DNA of 64,000 nt from Proteiniphilum sp. UBA1403 (GTDB lineage Bacteria; Bacteroidota; Bacteroidia; Bacteroidales; Dysgonomonadaceae). The stretch spans positions 1 through 64,000 of the forward strand of contig DBQD01000074.1 of the NCBI GenBank assembly GCA_002305715.1, written 5' to 3'. The notes beneath the pieces were generated by a model. The model did not search any database, was not told where the DNA came from, and saw nothing but the letters and a program-made list of their open reading frames with translations. Made by a program: the position numbers and the translations under genes. This document shows positions 45,534 to 53,184 of the stretch, one piece after another; position 1 is the first letter of the stretch; each line of letters starts with the position of its first letter.

Positions 45534-46232
45534 TTATTTTTGTCCATAATAGGCATTTGGGCCATGTTTTCTGAAAAAGTGCTTCTCTATGAGCAGTCTG
45601 TTCATGGTGAGTGCAGGGTTAACCTGATAGGAAATATACGCCATCTTGGCTACCTGTTCCATCACCACGGCATTATGGACTGCCTCATGAGGGTCTTTTC
45701 CCCATGAAAAGGGTCCATGATTCTTCACCAGTACCCCAGGAATGTGCACCGGATTCAACTCTTTGAACCGCTCAATGATGACGGTACCTGTCTCTTTCTC
45801 GTATTCCCCTTTCACCTCCACCTCGCTCATGTCGCGCGTGCAAGGTATATCACTACTAAAATAGTCAGCATGCGTAGTTCCAATAATGGGTATGTCGCAG
45901 CCAGCTTGCGCCCACGCCGTAGCATACGTGGAGTGGGTATGTACAATGCCACCAATAGTTGGAAAAGCTTTATATAGTTCGAGGTGTGTCGCCGTGTCGG
46001 AGGAGGGCATGTAGTTACCTTCCACCACGTTGCCATCCATATCTACCACCACCATATCGGCAGCTTTCATCTTGTCGTACGATACACCTGAAGGTTTGAT
46101 CACCACCAGGTTATTCTCCCTGTCAATACCGCTAACGTTTCCCCAGGTGAAGATCACTAGTCCGTGTTCCACTAGGTCGAGGTTAGCATGAAAGACCGCT
46201 TCTTTTAAGTTGTCTAGCTTCATTTCTGTCAT
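45534..46232 (-). CDS. araD: L-ribulose-5-phosphate 4-epimerase
   Basis: A 232-residue class II aldolase-fold enzyme producing D-xylulose-5-phosphate. Motifs are FTWGNVSGIDR, KPSGVSYD, HTHSTYATAWAQAG (zinc histidines), HADYF and VKNHGPFSWGKDP. It starts 2 bases after the stop of the GH51 gene at 46235, so the two are tightly coupled. Together with AraA and AraB it completes the arabinose pathway to the pentose phosphate route. Confidence 0.96.
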   Translation of the reverse strand: MTEMKLDNLKEAVFHANLDLVEHGLVIFTWGNVSGIDRENNLVVIKPSGVSYDKMKAADMVVVDMDGNVVEGNYMPSSDTATHLELYKAFPTIGGIVHTHSTYATAWAQAGCDIPIIGTTHADYFSSDIPCTRDMSEVEVKGEYEKETGTVIIERFKELNPVHIPGVLVKNHGPFSWGKDPHEAVHNAVVMEQVAKMAYISYQVNPALTMNRLLIEKHFFRKHGPNAYYGQK

Positions 46233-46234
46233 TT

Positions 46235-47776
46235 TTATTGAAGTTCAAGCATCACCACCGATTTGGCTGGCAGTGACACAGTGAGATTATTGTTCGTTAA
46301 TTTAGCCCCCTTGAACGGTACAACCTTCACCTTCGACGGTTGGTCGAAGCTATTATAGTCGTTCAGTTTTTGCGAAGTGAGAATCTCACCCTTCACCTGC
46401 TTCACGGTAGCTCCAATCAACTGGGTATTGATCTGTTGTTCGTTGTTGGGGTCAATATTCACCAATGTAATGTGAATTTTACCATTGGCATCTTTCGATG
46501 CAGAGACACTCACTGCATCCAACTCCCGGTTACCCATACGATATTTTGTGCTTGTGAAGGAGATGGGCAGTAGGGTTGCATCCTGGTGTACCTTGTAGAG
46601 GTAGAACACCCAATAAGTTGGGGTGCGCACCATTTTTTCCTCGTCGGTCAGCATCACGGCCTGCAGCACATTCACGGTCTGCGCCAGATTGGCCATCTGC
46701 ACACGGTCGCTATGTGCATTGAAGATGTTGAGGTTGACACCTGCTACGATGGCATCACGCAATGTGTTCTGCTGATACAAGAATCCGGGGTTGGTACCCG
46801 GCTCCACATTGTACCATGTGCCCCACTCATCGATGATCATACCGACTCTTTTTTGTGGATCGTACTTATCCATTATTGCGCCATGCTTGGTGATTAGCTC
46901 ATCCATGAAAAGTGTCTTCTCGATGGTGGTGAAATATTCCGCCTCATCGAATTCGGTCGCAGATCCTTTATCGCTCCAATCTTTGGGCACCGTATAGTAA
47001 TGCAGCGAAAGGCCTTGCATGTGGCGACCCGCATTCTTCATCAAGGTCTCTGTCCAGTTATAATCACCACCATTGGCACCGCAGGCAACTCTATAGAGGC
47101 GATTGTCGCCATAGTTACGTGCAAACGTAGCATAGTGACGATATAGGTCGGAGTAGTATTCGGGTGCCATGTTACCACCGCAGCCCCAGCTTTCGTTACC
47201 TATTCCCCAGAATTTAACCTTCCAGGGCTCTTCACGTCCGTTTTTGCGGCGCAGGTTGGCCATCGGGCTTTCACCGTCGAAGGTCACATATTCAATCCAT
47301 TTCGACATCTCTTCCACCGTTCCGCTGCCCACGTTGGCACTGATATAAGCCTCCGCATTGATCTGTTCGCACAAATCGAGAAACTCATGTGTACCAAAAC
47401 TGTTATCTTCAACCACGCCACCCCAGTGGGTGTTGATCATCTTGGGTCGCTCAGCACGGGGGCCGATGCCATCCATCCAGTGATATTCATCAGCAAAGCA
47501 TCCTCCCGGCCATCGAAGGTTAGGGATGCTAATCTCTTTTAACGCCTGTACCACGTCGTTTCGAATTCCCCGTGTGTTGGGGATTGAAGAATCTTCGCCC
47601 ACCCAGTATCCGCCGTAGATACAACGACCCAGGTGTTCCGAAAAATGTCCATAGATATGCCGGTTAATGGTATTTGTTCCCCGGTCAGCTTCAATAATCA
47701 ATCTGTTTTGTGCCTGCATGGATGCACTGCCAATGAGCAGCAGCAGGATCATTTGACAAGTTTTCTTTAATCTCAT
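46235..47776 (-). CDS. GH51 alpha-L-arabinofuranosidase (AbfA type)
   Basis: A 513-residue enzyme of the compact AbfA form, with a signal peptide (about 1-22, ending MQAQ) and no extra module. Features are IYGHFSEHLGRCIYGG, LRWPGGCFADEYHW, acid/base E195 in GIGNESWG and nucleophile E317 in MIIDEWGTWY. It removes alpha-L-arabinofuranose from arabino-oligosaccharides, probably in the periplasm. It is clearly distinct from the other two GH51 proteins here, which are of the larger CBM-containing type. Confidence 0.95.
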   Translation of the reverse strand: MRLKKTCQMILLLLIGSASMQAQNRLIIEADRGTNTINRHIYGHFSEHLGRCIYGGYWVGEDSSIPNTRGIRNDVVQALKEISIPNLRWPGGCFADEYHWMDGIGPRAERPKMINTHWGGVVEDNSFGTHEFLDLCEQINAEAYISANVGSGTVEEMSKWIEYVTFDGESPMANLRRKNGREEPWKVKFWGIGNESWGCGGNMAPEYYSDLYRHYATFARNYGDNRLYRVACGANGGDYNWTETLMKNAGRHMQGLSLHYYTVPKDWSDKGSATEFDEAEYFTTIEKTLFMDELITKHGAIMDKYDPQKRVGMIIDEWGTWYNVEPGTNPGFLYQQNTLRDAIVAGVNLNIFNAHSDRVQMANLAQTVNVLQAVMLTDEEKMVRTPTYWVFYLYKVHQDATLLPISFTSTKYRMGNRELDAVSVSASKDANGKIHITLVNIDPNNEQQINTQLIGATVKQVKGEILTSQKLNDYNSFDQPSKVKVVPFKGAKLTNNNLTVSLPAKSVVMLELQ

Positions 47777-47811
47777 GGCTATGTATTGTTTAGGATTTAT
47801 AAAGATAAAAC

Positions 47812-49797
47812 TTATTTTGCATGTTGATGCTGGGTTGTAAGAATAACTCCTCCCTCCGGTTCGATGGAGAGCGTAATGGTGCCATTCTTGCTAATGGAGA
47901 GTTGGTTAAGCTGAGGCGACCGGTCCTTTTTGTCGGAATAATACAAGATCTCCTTTTCAGCAAGCATGGGGAGCGTAACTTTTAGGTCTCGTCTCTCCTT
48001 CTCTGCGTTGATGGCCGCTACATACCACTGATTGCCATGGCGTCGGGCCAGTACTACATATTTACCCGGGTAGCCGTCTATGAACACCGTTTCATCCCAC
48101 AAAGAGGGGATGTTCCGCATGAAGTCGATCACAAACGCAGGGTACTCCTCTAGGTTGTTTGGAGTGATGCCAAAATGTTGCACCGGTGTTTGGAAGAGGA
48201 CTGCAGTCGCCAGTTGAAACGTTTCGGTGGTGCGACGTATGGTACCCCCGTCGTTCGTGCGGTTGTGCCTTTTGTTCAGCAAAACCGGACCGAAGTCCAT
48301 GGAAGCAACACTGTTACGAATGAAGGGGTGCAGCGTGGCGCTGTAGGCCTCTAGGTCATTGGCATTCTGTGTAAAGATCAGATTCTCTGATGCCAGTACA
48401 GCCTCACTACCTGCAAAGTTGGGATACATCCTTTCCCACCCGCGCGGAAGAGTGCATCCATGAAAGATCACTACTAGCCCGTAATCGTTAGCATCCGACA
48501 AGATCTCTTCGTAAAGTTTCATTGTTTCCTGTTTGTCACCTCCAAAGAAATCCACTTTAATGCCCTTTATGCCGATGCTCTGCATCCATGCCATCTCCTT
48601 CTTTCGGGCAATGGCTGTATTCATCTTGTTTTTAGGCCCTTGTGGCGCATCGCTCCAGTAGCCGTTGGAGTTATACCAAAGTGAGAGACCAATTCCCTTT
48701 GAGGCAGCATATTTGGCCAGTTCCTCAATTTTCTCTTTCCCAATACGAGTGTCCCACCAGTTGTCTACCAGTACCAGTTCATATCCCATTGCCGCTGAGA
48801 GGTCAATGAATCTCTTCTGATCCTCAAAGTTAATGCTTTCATCCTGCCAGAGCAGCCAACTCCATGTTGAGCGACCGAACGTGTACTCCTTGGAAGGCTC
48901 ATACTGCGGTTCCACCAGATCGAAAGCGATTGTTGTCTCCACAATTGGCTTCAGATTGTCGCCCACTGTGATGGTACGCCACGCTGTTTCGCCCGGAAGA
49001 GCGATGCCCGGTTTTGCACTACCGATGCCGTTATTCTCACCCTCTTCAGGATAGGAGATAGTGTACAATCCCTCTTTCGTGCCCTCACTCAGTTTAGCAC
49101 CACAATAGAGGCTACCGACACCCGTCTCCGACACCAGCGCCCAACCGTTGTCGCCAACATGGAAAAGCCCTGGGAAGGTATATCCCAATCCGTATCTCGA
49201 CGGTGTACCCATCGGTTCATCGGATGCGTAGCCCTCTTCATAACTGGGTTTGGTTCGCATCCATCCAATCATGGGTGTAGCCTGAGGCGTGAGAAAGGTG
49301 GTGGTGAAGGAAGGAAACTTGAATCCGGTTAGTTCTTTCTCAACAATGCAACGAGCCGTTTCTCCATTCTGTGCCAAGGCATACTTGAACGCCACATCGT
49401 TGTTGCCCACCCGAAAGATGATGCTTATTTTTTCGCTACGAGGTGTTTCATAGGTAGCCACCACCTCGTTTAAGAGGTGGTCTACCCGACTCTGTTTGAT
49501 GCTCTTCAGCGTGTAGTTGGTGTGGACAACCCGCTCACTTTTTTCCACAAAGCGTAGATCGCGACTAAAATCGCTCACATTGGTGATTAAACCCAATGGT
49601 GATTCCTCAAGAATGGTTGCCTCCTTGTAGGAGATACTGTACCAGAGTGCCCCCTCTTTCAGTTGAACCGAAAGGTGCAGAATCTGATCGGGACTCTTGC
49701 AGATGAAATCTTGGGCTCCAATCTGTTGAAAGAAAGAGGAGCAGCATACAACGAAAAGGATGGTCAAAACTTTCTTCACGATATTCATTTTATTCAT
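47812..49797 (-). CDS. GH97 glycoside hydrolase, retaining-type candidate
   Basis: About 661 residues, with a signal peptide ending near IGAQ. The N-terminal beta-supersandwich (to about 270) leads to a (beta/alpha)8 barrel and a C-terminal beta domain. The block GIKVDFFGGDKQ has D416 where the retaining GH97 alpha-galactosidase of Bacteroides thetaiotaomicron has its nucleophile (D415 by memory), which argues against the inverting SusB alpha-glucosidase type. Retaining members include alpha-galactosidases and beta-L-arabinopyranosidases; the context favours removal of a terminal side sugar. The ATG at 49797 is chosen because the predicted transcript starts near 49825, so an ATG at 49830 would lie before it; 49788 is an alternative. 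Confidence 0.88.
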   Translation of the reverse strand: MNKMNIVKKVLTILFVVCCSSFFQQIGAQDFICKSPDQILHLSVQLKEGALWYSISYKEATILEESPLGLITNVSDFSRDLRFVEKSERVVHTNYTLKSIKQSRVDHLLNEVVATYETPRSEKISIIFRVGNNDVAFKYALAQNGETARCIVEKELTGFKFPSFTTTFLTPQATPMIGWMRTKPSYEEGYASDEPMGTPSRYGLGYTFPGLFHVGDNGWALVSETGVGSLYCGAKLSEGTKEGLYTISYPEEGENNGIGSAKPGIALPGETAWRTITVGDNLKPIVETTIAFDLVEPQYEPSKEYTFGRSTWSWLLWQDESINFEDQKRFIDLSAAMGYELVLVDNWWDTRIGKEKIEELAKYAASKGIGLSLWYNSNGYWSDAPQGPKNKMNTAIARKKEMAWMQSIGIKGIKVDFFGGDKQETMKLYEEILSDANDYGLVVIFHGCTLPRGWERMYPNFAGSEAVLASENLIFTQNANDLEAYSATLHPFIRNSVASMDFGPVLLNKRHNRTNDGGTIRRTTETFQLATAVLFQTPVQHFGITPNNLEEYPAFVIDFMRNIPSLWDETVFIDGYPGKYVVLARRHGNQWYVAAINAEKERRDLKVTLPMLAEKEILYYSDKKDRSPQLNQLSISKNGTITLSIEPEGGVILTTQHQHAK

Positions 49798-49831
49798 GAT
49801 GGATGCGTTCAATAGGGTTTCTCTATTCATG

Positions 49832-49868
49832 CAAATTTAGCGAATAAGTGTAAGATTACACACTTATT
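49832..49868 (-). promoter_or_regulatory. Promoter and AraR-type operator candidate of the leftward arabinose operon
   Basis: The minus strand has TAAATTTG (49832-49839), a -7 box. Immediately upstream, AATAAGTGT (49843-49851) and ACACTTATT (49860-49868) form a perfect 9-base inverted repeat, and a second dyad, GTGTAA-GA-TTACAC (49848-49861), overlaps it with a centre one base away. The position is right for repression of the GH97-GH51-araDAB operon by the adjacent AraR-like protein. The assignment is inferred. Confidence 0.6.
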
Positions 49869-50000
49869 TAATCATGTTATACAACATATAAATAATTGAC
49901 CTATTTTTGTACCTGTATCAATCATAGTCTGAAAGCGATTTTCCCTATTTTTAAGGAGCTGGCAACAACCATCCGCGAAGATTTATCGCAAATTAAAGGG

Positions 50001-50029
50001 TTGCAAAAACTGGATAATGTGTACCTTTG
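50001..50029 (+). promoter_or_regulatory. Promoter candidate for the AraR-like regulator
   Basis: TTG (50001-50003), 18 bases, TACCTTTG (50022-50029), only about 19 bases before the ATG at 50048, implying a very short leader. A weaker TATTTTTG lies near 49903. Confidence 0.6.
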
Positions 50030-50047
50030 TCTGAAAAATATTGTCGA

Positions 50048-50737
50048 ATGACCCCATTTTATATAGAACAGGAGAAGTTCTTTCTGTCGGTAGATTGCAT
50101 CATCCTTGGTTTTACAAACGGAAAATTGTATCTGTTGATTTCAAAGCGGAAGTTTGAACCGTTGAAAAATCAAGATACACTGATGGGTGGATTTCTACGT
50201 GCCAATGAAGATCTTGAGGAAGCTGCTTCGCGCGTTTTGTATGAATATACTGGCATCAGAGATGTTTATATGGAGCAGGTGGGTACATATGGGAGTATTC
50301 ATCGCGACGAAGGTGAGCGCGTAATTTCCGTGGCATACTACGCACTGATTGACCTGGAGCTGTTCGATGAGACATTATGTAAGAGGCATAATGCACGTTG
50401 GGAGGAGCTCGATAAAGTAGGTCCGTTAATTTTCGACCACAACCAGATGGTGGAAGACACCATATCCATTTTACGAAGCAAGGCAGCAGTGCAACCGCTA
50501 GGTTTCAATCTGCTTCCAGAGAAATTTACCCTGCCTCAGTTACAATCGCTCTACGAAGCCATCTATCAGACGAAGTTGGATAAGCGCAACTTCCGCAAGA
50601 AGATTCTTGAAATGGGGATTCTTGAGAAGCAGGGAGACAAAGATAAATCTGCCTCAAAGAGAGGTGCCTTCTATTACAAATTCAACAAGGATAAATACGA
50701 CCGGTTGCGTGAAACGGGTTTCTTTTTCTCGTTGTGA
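50048..50737 (+). CDS. araR: Nudix-fold transcriptional regulator, AraR (NrtR) type
   Basis: A 229-residue protein: an N-terminal Nudix-like domain (about 8-135) and a C-terminal winged helix (about 150-225). The Nudix box region (GGFLRANEDLEEAASRVLYE) lacks the catalytic REUxEE glutamates, as in regulators that bind an effector rather than hydrolyse nucleotides. The same architecture is known from AraR of Bacteroides thetaiotaomicron, which senses L-arabinose. The divergent araDAB operon and the dyad at 49843-49868 support that role. The ATG at 50048 is preferred over the TTG at 50027, which overlaps the -7 box. Confidence 0.88.
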   Translation: MTPFYIEQEKFFLSVDCIILGFTNGKLYLLISKRKFEPLKNQDTLMGGFLRANEDLEEAASRVLYEYTGIRDVYMEQVGTYGSIHRDEGERVISVAYYALIDLELFDETLCKRHNARWEELDKVGPLIFDHNQMVEDTISILRSKAAVQPLGFNLLPEKFTLPQLQSLYEAIYQTKLDKRNFRKKILEMGILEKQGDKDKSASKRGAFYYKFNKDKYDRLRETGFFFSL

Positions 50738-50813
50738 TTCCTATTTGTTAATTCCGTGACATGATATTTGCGATACCAACTTCCAATTCGAGTTGTTTAT
50801 GCTTTATATATGC

Positions 50814-50840
50814 CCTATGTTTTCCTTATTAAAACATAAG
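50814..50840. repeat. Intergenic hairpin repeat, copy 2
   Basis: CCTATGTTTT (50814-50823), loop CCTTATT, AAAACATAAG (50831-50840): 9 of 10 arm positions pair. The loop and arms match the copy at 5937-5963. In both places an ATATAAGG-like sequence lies nearby. Confidence 0.6.
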
Positions 50841-50945
50841 GTTGATATAAGGAGGGAATGAGGAGGAGAAAAGGATGAAGCGGAGTAGCAGTTAACGGCT
50901 GCTTCTAAAATTATTGCAGAAGATTTAAACGAAACTACACTGTTA

Positions 50946-51158
50946 ATGGGTTCAATTACAATGAATCTTCGAGAGCAATTGATTGCTATATTTATTGGCA
51001 AAGGGATTCACTGCGAGATACTAGATGTAAAAAATGATACATCAAGCCAGCTTTTATTCTTTCTCTCTAAAGGAGATTATGTTGTTAGCTATCAAAAAGA
51101 AACAGCAGTTGGATCATCGGGGATCTCTTGTTTTGATGTTGATATTGTAAAAAAATGA
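50946..51158 (+). CDS. Small hypothetical protein, possibly the 3' part of a broken gene
   Basis: A 70-residue frame with protein-like composition (LREQLIAIFIGKGIHCEILD). The frame stays open upstream to a TAG at 50886, and residues before the ATG (AASKIIAEDLNETTLL) also look coding. Beyond the TAG the same frame reads KDEAE. This suggests a gene remnant with an internal stop, or a short gene starting upstream. No family was recognised. It lies in the 493-base gap between araR and the GH43 gene together with the hairpin repeat. Confidence 0.35.
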   Translation: MGSITMNLREQLIAIFIGKGIHCEILDVKNDTSSQLLFFLSKGDYVVSYQKETAVGSSGISCFDVDIVKK

Positions 51159-51170
51159 CCTATATAATGG

Positions 51171-51204
51171 TAAAAACCGTCTCATTGCAATAGATGAGAC
51201 GGTT
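51171..51204 (-). terminator. Terminator of the rightward-lying PUL transcript
   Basis: AACCGTCTCAT (51175-51185) and ATGAGACGGTT (51194-51204) form a perfect 11-base stem. On the minus strand a T-run follows (51171-51176), about 30 bases past the stop of the double-GH43 gene. The plus side has a poorer T-run. Confidence 0.8.
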
Positions 51205-51230
51205 CTTAACTTCCAATTTTGGTGGTTCAA

Positions 51231-53150
51231 CTATAACGAGGGAAATACCTGCCGGATTGAACCATCTTCGTTAAATTCCAACTTGTCGATGCAGACCTCA
51301 CGGTGGTAACCGGGTCCATCGTTCAGCGAATACTTGTTGATGCGGTGGTAGACAATGTACCACTCATCTTTACCGGGAATCTGGAGCACCGAATTGTGAC
51401 CGGTACCATATATTTCTCTCGCTTCATCTTTCATGATAACGATGTTATTGGCGGGTATTGTCAGTGGACCGAGGGGCGACCTTGCCGTGGCATACCGAAC
51501 CTTGTAGTTCCTGCTTCCCGTATCATCCTCTGACCAGAGGAAGTAATATAGTCCGTTCCGGTAAAAGATGTTGATGGCCTCGCGGAAGGTGCGGTCGGGG
51601 GTCATCACTTTCACTGTGTTCCGTTTGATAGAGAGCAGGTCTTTGTTCAGTTCTGCTCCGGCCATATAACCATTTCCCCAGTAGATGTAGTGTTTTTTAC
51701 TCACTGGATCAAAAAAGATATCGGGGTCGATCTCTTGCCCACCTGTAACCCCTTCGGGTTTGAAGTCGATCAGCGGTTTTCCTGAATCAACAAAAGGACC
51801 GGTTGGGTGCTCTGCCACAGCTACACCAATCTTTTTGGGCTCGCCCTCCTTACCACCACTGAAATAGTAGTAGTATTTGTACTTGTTTTTACCCTCTTTC
51901 TTTTCGATGATGGTGGGGGCCCAAGCGTTGCCATCGGCCCACGATACATCTTTTAGGTCGAGGATCACTCCTTCATCTTTCCACTCTTTGAGGTTGTCGG
52001 AAGAGAAGGTTTTGAAGTAGTATCCTCCCCAACCTGGGAATCCATCGCTAGTGGGGTAGATATAGTACTTGCCGGTCTTCTCGGCATAGAGCACCTTAGG
52101 GTCGGCATAATAACCGGTAAGCACTGGATTCTGCGCAGCAGGTATCTCCAATCCCTCGGGTTTTCCCCATTTGTTGGTGAGATTTTCCAGCTCCTTCTTT
52201 GTGATGGGGATCACCGTGCCGTGGCGCGGTTTAAAGTCCATGCTGATGGCGTGGTCAATGACCGTAAACTGGTCGAGGTCAACACTTTCGCAGAACTGAT
52301 ATTCTCCTCTACCATATACATCGTAAAGTAGTATGTATTTGTGCTGATTGGTCAGCTTGAATACCGACGATCCTTCTACGGCGTGCCGGGTTTGCTGTTT
52401 GTAATCGGGTTGTTCGATCCAGCACCCGGAGGTGAGGTTGTCGGTCATGGCTTTCTTGATGCCGTTTCCATGTCCCTCCGTTTTGTAGAACATATGGAAG
52501 ATGCCGTTTTTGTAAATGATGTCGCCATCGATGCAGGATTTCCCATTTTTCGGGAAGAAGAGCTGTCTTGGTTCGCCCTCCAGGTCGGTAAACTCCTCAT
52601 TCGCATAGGCATAATAGATGATGTCGGGCCCGTTGCCATGTTGCATAGACCAGTATATCAAGTATTTCCCGGCATGAGGATCGTAGATGGTCTGTGGTGC
52701 CCATACCCGTTTCAGATTTTCCTGTCCTGGGTATTTTTTCTGGATGTTGATAGCCGATGAACTCCAATTGACCAGATCCTTCGATTTCAAAAGAACCATT
52801 CCTCGGTTCGAATCCCACCCTTTTACGGAGGTCATGTCTGTCACGACCATGTAAAAGGTCTCTCCATCTTGAGCGCGCAGGATATGCGGATCACGTACCC
52901 CTCCGGTTTCACTAATTGTCTTAGAATCGATAACCGGTTTGTCGTTGTTCAATGCTTTAAAATGATATCCATCGAGACTGACTGCGAAACAAATCTGCTC
53001 TTCTTCTACTCTGTTTCCGTGGAAATAGGTGAAGAGATATGCCACAAAATCCTTCTCTGTGACATTGGGAGCATATCCATCTCTTGCCTTCAGACCGATA
53101 GAGAGTAAAGAAAGTGTGAACAAAACAAGGATTTTGCTAAATTTTTGCAT
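51231..53150 (-). CDS. Protein with two GH43-type domains
   Basis: A 639-residue secreted protein (signal peptide ending about LKA). It carries two five-bladed propeller domains. In the first (about 30-310) the likely triad is D87 in GVRDPHI, D208 in SCIDGD and E259 in HAVEGS. In the second (about 335-639) it is D350 in GYYADPKV, D475 in QEIDPD and E524 in FREAIN. Both domains thus seem catalytic. GH43 members are arabinofuranosidases, arabinanases, xylosidases or galactanases; the pair suggests two linked steps on arabinose-decorated glycans. It is the last gene of the unit that begins with susC. Confidence 0.9.
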   Translation of the reverse strand: MQKFSKILVLFTLSLLSIGLKARDGYAPNVTEKDFVAYLFTYFHGNRVEEEQICFAVSLDGYHFKALNNDKPVIDSKTISETGGVRDPHILRAQDGETFYMVVTDMTSVKGWDSNRGMVLLKSKDLVNWSSSAINIQKKYPGQENLKRVWAPQTIYDPHAGKYLIYWSMQHGNGPDIIYYAYANEEFTDLEGEPRQLFFPKNGKSCIDGDIIYKNGIFHMFYKTEGHGNGIKKAMTDNLTSGCWIEQPDYKQQTRHAVEGSSVFKLTNQHKYILLYDVYGRGEYQFCESVDLDQFTVIDHAISMDFKPRHGTVIPITKKELENLTNKWGKPEGLEIPAAQNPVLTGYYADPKVLYAEKTGKYYIYPTSDGFPGWGGYYFKTFSSDNLKEWKDEGVILDLKDVSWADGNAWAPTIIEKKEGKNKYKYYYYFSGGKEGEPKKIGVAVAEHPTGPFVDSGKPLIDFKPEGVTGGQEIDPDIFFDPVSKKHYIYWGNGYMAGAELNKDLLSIKRNTVKVMTPDRTFREAINIFYRNGLYYFLWSEDDTGSRNYKVRYATARSPLGPLTIPANNIVIMKDEAREIYGTGHNSVLQIPGKDEWYIVYHRINKYSLNDGPGYHREVCIDKLEFNEDGSIRQVFPSL

Positions 53151-53184
53151 GTAAATTCAACGTTTAATAACTTTTCTCACTTTT

